In this document: one piece after another, positions 7,372-10,644 of the stretch | Layout of the letters: the number at the start of each line of letters is the position of its first letter | Position numbering within the stretch: position 1 is the stretch's first letter | Source: Bacillota bacterium | GTDB taxonomy: Bacteria; Bacillota_G; SHA-98; UBA4971 | DNA length: 10,644 nucleotides | Reading direction: 5' to 3' | Assembly (NCBI GenBank): GCA_012512055.1 | Contig: JAAZEW010000247.1 | Coordinates: forward strand, 1 to 10,644 | Made by a program: the position numbers and the translations under genes | The notes under the pieces: generated by a model | The model's input: the letters and a program-made list of their open reading frames with translations, nothing else | Databases searched by the model: none | What the model was told of the DNA's origin: nothing

Positions 7372-7537
7372 CTGTTTAACCTCCTTTTAGTAAATGAGCG
7401 TTCATACAGAATCTTCTGAGGGACATGCCATTCTCACTTCTGACAACCACTCTCCTCTCTACGCGTCCTTACCATAGACACCCCTTCTATCCCAGTTGAA
7501 ACCTAATCAGCTATACTTCTATGGAAGGCTCGATTTG
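7372..7537 (-). promoter_or_regulatory. Leader region before the binding-protein gene with candidate operator repeats
   Basis: No convincing -35/-10 pair was found, so the transporter may be transcribed from the promoter before the repressor gene. The region carries four copies of CTTCT on the plus strand (7413, 7437, 7484, 7516), two of them 24 bases apart and extended as CTTCTGAGGGAC and CTTCTGACAACC, resembling the repeats at 9929-9964. CAGAATCTTCTG (7407-7418) is a 5-bp dyad with a 2-base centre. A larger inverted repeat pairs 7467-7477 with 7519-7528 (10 pairs, one bulge). The strong ribosome site is at 7380-7388. Confidence 0.4.
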
Positions 7538-8662
7538 CTAAATATCCTCATCCGATTTCACCAGAAGAAACTGAATCAGTTGATCAATAGTAGGACTGAA
7601 CCCGTTCGCTACGTAAAAAGACGAGACGGAGTTCCCAAGAATCAGAGATTCCTGGAGTGAAAAACCCAGTAACCAACCAAGACCAAACCCGGCATTGAAG
7701 TTGTCACCGCCACCGGTGGAAAGTCTGGGACTTCTGACATAGAAACCAGGAACCTCCTGAATCTCCTCACCGGAAAACCCGATTGCACTCTCGGTCTCAT
7801 GAATTACCAGGCACTGAATTTCCAAAGCGTCAAAGATGGCCTTCCCGATCTGATTGATGCTTCTTCCTCGTCTTTCAGGCCTTAGAACCTTAAAGACAAT
7901 CTCGGCCTCTTTTTCATTCAAACCCAAAATCACGTTAGAATACGCAGAAAAGCAACTGACCCTGCTCAGGAAATGCCTTAGTTCTTCTGTTTGCCTGCGC
8001 GAAGGGTCTGCTATGTCAAAGAAGCAATACTTGCTCTTCCCGAGTCCTGATTGAACGAAAGGGAATACCTGGTTCAGAAGCCCTTCCAGGATTGAATCCA
8101 TCTGGATAGTAGCACTCCAATTAGTTATCCCAATGAATTCGCTGGCTTCGACTAAACTTAAGATAGTTGGTAACCCAATAACTGCTTTAATGTGCGTCCA
8201 ATCGATGTTATTAAGAGATTCAGTCTGACCAAACATTAGCTTCCCGTCATTAAACTCAAAAGCATGAGTCACATTGGGCTCACCGAGACTAGTTAGCTGA
8301 CAGTTTGGTGAGACTTCTGTGAAAACCTTATGCAACTCCGGCTTGCCGAAAGTACCGATGCAGCTGACATGTGAACCTAGCTCCGCCAAGGCATTAGCGA
8401 GAATGGGAGCGTTGCCCCCGAGCTTGACTTCCTGTAAAAGGATTTCAAGGTCTGAACTCCTTCCGGAATGTTCTTGGATGTAATCCGCGAATTCTTGGAT
8501 CGTTTGGAATAGCTCATACTCTGAAGTACTTCGACGACGTTTGATCACTCTGAAGATCTCATCAATGAAACCGTCGAAACCAACGAGGGAGTTGAAGCTA
8601 TTTCCTCTTTCCTTGGCTGCTTCAATGAGTTTGAATGCTAGATCTCTGAGTGCTTGATTCAT
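7538..8662 (-). CDS. PfkB-family carbohydrate kinase
   Basis: A cytoplasmic kinase of 374 residues, longer than the usual 300-330 of the ribokinase/PfkB family. LGGNAPILANALAELG (81-96) is the N-terminal PfkB region that holds the sugar; LNEKEAE (248-254) is the conserved NE motif near the phosphate site; STGGGDNFNAGF (315-326) is the second PfkB signature with D320 as the catalytic base and the glycine-rich anion hole. The signature reads GGGD rather than the common GAGD, a conservative change. The N-terminal GFDGFIDEIF (28-37) and the insert of about 45 residues before the first signature mark a less studied subgroup. It starts 28 bp after the repressor gene; AAGGAG is 13 bases from ATG 8662, longer than ideal, and no better in-frame start exists nearby. 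It probably phosphorylates the imported sugar or a product of it; the substrate is unknown. Confidence 0.87.
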   Translation of the reverse strand: MNQALRDLAFKLIEAAKERGNSFNSLVGFDGFIDEIFRVIKRRRSTSEYELFQTIQEFADYIQEHSGRSSDLEILLQEVKLGGNAPILANALAELGSHVSCIGTFGKPELHKVFTEVSPNCQLTSLGEPNVTHAFEFNDGKLMFGQTESLNNIDWTHIKAVIGLPTILSLVEASEFIGITNWSATIQMDSILEGLLNQVFPFVQSGLGKSKYCFFDIADPSRRQTEELRHFLSRVSCFSAYSNVILGLNEKEAEIVFKVLRPERRGRSINQIGKAIFDALEIQCLVIHETESAIGFSGEEIQEVPGFYVRSPRLSTGGGDNFNAGFGLGWLLGFSLQESLILGNSVSSFYVANGFSPTIDQLIQFLLVKSDEDI

Positions 8663-8690
8663 GAACTAAGTCATTCTCCTTGTTCCTGTT

Positions 8691-9869
8691 CTAGACTCCC
8701 GGTTTCCACTTACTAAAGACCAGTTCACCACAGCCTTTAAAGATCAACCTTTGGTAGTTGACGCTCTTTAAGATCGGAATCTTATGCAAATGGGGGACTA
8801 TGACCCGACTTCTGACTTCCTCATCAATATGTGGATAGAGATGCTCAAATATCGCTTCCGTAATACCCCCTAGATAGACGACTTCCGGATCAAAGATATT
8901 AATCAAAATAGAAATGAGCTTTCCGAAGATCCTGCCATTTTCAGCAAGGACGGCCTGAGCAATGGTATCGCCGCTTAGCAAAGCTTTAACAAAACCATCC
9001 CAGTCCCGACTTGTACTGGAAGAGAAGATTCCTTTATCCTCCATATACTTGCGTAAGAAACCGTGCAATGCCAGTTCAGTTTCGACACAGCCGTAGTGAC
9101 CGCATGTACACAGGTAATTACGTTCTCCGATCGGGATATGACTGATCTCACCGCCAAGTCCCCTGCTCCCTGTTAGGAGCTTTCCATTAGAGATAATCCC
9201 CACCCCGATACCTTCACCGACGAACAGATAAACGATATCCTTGTTATACGTCTCATCACTACGCCTAAACAATGATTCGGCCATTGCCAGCAAGTTAGAC
9301 TCGTTTTCGATTTCGATAGGAAGATTAAAAGCCTTCTCCAGCATGCTCTTTAGAGGCATATTCTCAAATAGGGGGTTAGTTGAGTTGATCAGGCATTCAG
9401 TATTGCTGTATAGAATGCCGGGAGCTGCAACACCAATACCCAGTAATCTATCAGAGGAAATTTGCAGTTCTGAGAGAGTCTCCCTTGATAGGTCAACAAT
9501 GGTCTCCAACAAGCGCTGTATTGAATCCGGCGATAAGCTTTTTACCCTTTTTGCTGCAACGACTTCGCTTTTTAGATTTACAACTGCCAGATCGAGTGAG
9601 CCCTTGTTCGTGAGATCTAACGCTAGAGTATACTTTGAGGAAGGATTTATCAGCAGCAACTGAGGAATTCTCCCGCCACTCGCCTTAGGAGAGAGAACAT
9701 TCTCCAGAATTCCATCAGAAATCAATTGATTACAAATATTAGATACCGTGGCAAAGCACAGGCCCAAGCGGTCAGATAAGTGATTCTTGGTAGCGGAGTC
9801 ATTACATCGTAGATAATCGATAATCCTCTTAGTATTGAAGCTTCTCAGTTCAGCGGTATTCTGGATCAT
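8691..9869 (-). CDS. ROK-family transcriptional repressor (XylR/NagC type)
   Basis: A 392-residue protein with an N-terminal winged helix-turn-helix (about 14-55: NTKRIIDYL ... LSDRLGLCFATVSNICNQLISDGIL) and a C-terminal ROK sugar-binding domain. GIGVAAPG (144-151), GEGIGVGIISNGKLLTG (218-234) and GGEISH (239-244) are ROK landmarks, and H244, C254, C256 and C261 form the structural zinc site (CTCGHYGC). Kinase activity is probably lost: the ATP loop DxGxT is DLTNK (85-89) and the catalytic Asp of the ENDAN motif is Glu (E190 in ENESN), as in XylR-type repressors. It heads the locus, 28 bp before the PfkB kinase, behind a good promoter with tandem repeats at the start site, so autoregulation is likely. 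The ligand is presumably the imported compound or its phosphate. Start ATG 9869 has GAGAG about 8 bases upstream. Confidence 0.88.
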   Translation of the reverse strand: MIQNTAELRSFNTKRIIDYLRCNDSATKNHLSDRLGLCFATVSNICNQLISDGILENVLSPKASGGRIPQLLLINPSSKYTLALDLTNKGSLDLAVVNLKSEVVAAKRVKSLSPDSIQRLLETIVDLSRETLSELQISSDRLLGIGVAAPGILYSNTECLINSTNPLFENMPLKSMLEKAFNLPIEIENESNLLAMAESLFRRSDETYNKDIVYLFVGEGIGVGIISNGKLLTGSRGLGGEISHIPIGERNYLCTCGHYGCVETELALHGFLRKYMEDKGIFSSSTSRDWDGFVKALLSGDTIAQAVLAENGRIFGKLISILINIFDPEVVYLGGITEAIFEHLYPHIDEEVRSRVIVPHLHKIPILKSVNYQRLIFKGCGELVFSKWKPGV

Positions 9870-9928
9870 GTCAATCTCTCAACTCCAGCAGCCGTACTCT
9901 TATCACCTGCTATACACTTGTTACAATG

Positions 9929-9964
9929 CTTCTGATAGGACTTCTTATAAGACTTCTAATAACT
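9929..9964. repeat. Three 12-bp tandem repeats, candidate ROK operator
   Basis: Three directly adjoining units, CTTCTGATAGGA (9929-9940), CTTCTTATAAGA (9941-9952) and CTTCTAATAACT (9953-9964), share CTTCT followed by NATA. The middle unit contains the perfect 10-bp palindrome TCTTATAAGA (9943-9952). They occupy the first 36 or so bases transcribed from the promoter at 9972-10000, a place where a repressor would block elongation. That they bind the adjacent ROK protein is inferred. Confidence 0.55.
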
Positions 9965-9971
9965 ATAGACT

Positions 9972-10000
9972 AGTTTAGACTGCATTTGCTGCCTTGTCAA
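9972..10000 (-). promoter_or_regulatory. Sigma-A-type promoter of the ROK-led operon
   Basis: On the minus strand a perfect TTGACA (10000-9995) is followed after exactly 17 bases by TAAACT (9977-9972, four of six to TATAAT). Transcription would begin near 9965, giving a leader of about 96 bases before ATG 9869. It is the best promoter in the window and the natural start of the whole locus. Confidence 0.6.
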
Positions 10001-10105
10001 GAGTGGCCTTCTTGCCTCTTGGCAGTCGGCTTTTGCCATCATGTGGAAAATAAGTTTAAACTTGTAATCAAAATAGCTGAAAAGGTCATGCCTCAGAGCC
10101 CGGGA

Positions 10106-10644
10106 TCATTCCTCCCATCGTCCTCTGTAGACTTCATTGTATTTCCTATAAAGGTGAAGCACGTTCTTCACGTATTCCCTGGTTTCAGGGAACGGAATAC
10201 TGTTAATGTCCCCCTCTCCTCCGCTCCAGCGCCGCTCTTCAATCCACTTGCTGACATTGCCGCGCCCTGCGTTATAAGCAGCAAGAGCAGTAACCGGGTC
10301 TCCCCTGTACTCCCTCAACAAAAACGCCAAGTACCACGTGCCGACATTCAGGTTAGTCATAGGATCGTACAGCATCTCAGGGTCGAACTTTCCTATCCCC
10401 AATTCTCCTGCAATCCAGTTGCCGGTATCAGGCATGACTTGCATCAAACCTCTGGCCCCTTTGGCTGACAGGGCCTGAGGATGGAATCTGCTCTCTACGC
10501 GAATCACCGCAGTGACGAGAAAAGGGTCCACGTCGTGTTCGCGTGAGTATTGGGTGATTATGTCCTTATAATGGATTGGATACACTCGCCTCAAATACCA
10601 CCTGGAATGGAATATGAGGTATGCAATAAGCATGATACCCAAAA
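10106..10644 (-). CDS. Slt-type lytic transglycosylase, lacking its N-terminal end (right edge)
   Basis: A cell-wall enzyme that cleaves peptidoglycan between MurNAc and GlcNAc. About 178 codons are visible and the frame is open to the edge. A hydrophobic stretch at the start of the visible part (MLIAYLIF) looks like the end of a signal or membrane anchor, so only a short N-terminal piece is missing, although TTG 10642 or ATG 10633 cannot be excluded as starts. The SLT domain shows the catalytic glutamate in AVIRVESRFHP (E50 counted from codon 10642), the GARGLMQVMP motif (62-71) and AAYNAGRGNV (about 115-124), in the expected order. It ends at TGA 10106. No terminator with a T-run was seen between it and the ROK promoter. 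It is probably not functionally linked to the sugar locus. Confidence 0.87.
   Translation of the reverse strand, partial: LGIMLIAYLIFHSRWYLRRVYPIHYKDIITQYSREHDVDPFLVTAVIRVESRFHPQALSAKGARGLMQVMPDTGNWIAGELGIGKFDPEMLYDPMTNLNVGTWYLAFLLREYRGDPVTALAAYNAGRGNVSKWIEERRWSGGEGDINSIPFPETREYVKNVLHLYRKYNEVYRGRWEE

Noticed and set aside
8975..9157. Minus-strand frame of 60 codons inside the ROK gene
   Set aside because: The ROK frame runs through with zinc-site cysteines intact, so this is a frame shadow.

Overview
The window reads as chromosomal DNA of a Gram-positive, probably clostridial (Firmicutes) bacterium. This rests on protein style only: the nicotinate phosphoribosyltransferase and Slt-type transglycosylase at the two ends look like those of clostridial genomes, Shine-Dalgarno sequences are strong, and a secreted rather than periplasmic context fits the binding protein. 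No species can be named. All recognisable genes lie on the minus strand, so transcription runs from high to low coordinates.

Layout in order of transcription: a lytic transglycosylase cut by the right edge (10644-10106); a 236-bp regulatory gap with a good sigma-A-type promoter and three 12-bp tandem repeats; a ROK-family repressor (9869-8691); a PfkB-family sugar kinase (8662-7538); a 166-bp leader; an ABC importer of the SsuABC/TauABC (NMT1) type made of a secreted binding protein (7371-6262), an ATPase (6132-5344) and a permease (5366-4554), with a perfect 14-bp stem-loop between binding protein and ATPase; then a metabolic block of an amidohydrolase (4455-3583), a small cupin-like protein (3556-3008), a Gfo/Idh/MocA dehydrogenase (2974-1970) and a stand-alone SIS-domain phosphosugar isomerase/deglycase-like enzyme (1893-838). 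After a 334-bp gap containing an extended -10 promoter comes the start of a nicotinate phosphoribosyltransferase (503 to beyond the left edge).

The nine genes from 9869 to 838 look like one self-contained uptake and catabolism locus with its own repressor. The combination suggests import of a small sugar-like or sugar-conjugated compound, phosphorylation by the PfkB kinase, and release of a central-metabolism sugar phosphate by the SIS enzyme, with the dehydrogenase and amidohydrolase acting as redox and hydrolytic steps. The kinase plus SIS pair resembles the logic of fructosamine (Amadori compound) degradation, but the importer is of a type better known for sulfonates, pyrimidines and other small ions. 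The substrate cannot be read from the sequence. I do not recognise this exact gene set as a described pathway, and it is the most interesting content of the window. The flanking transglycosylase and NAD-salvage genes look like housekeeping genes between which the locus is placed.
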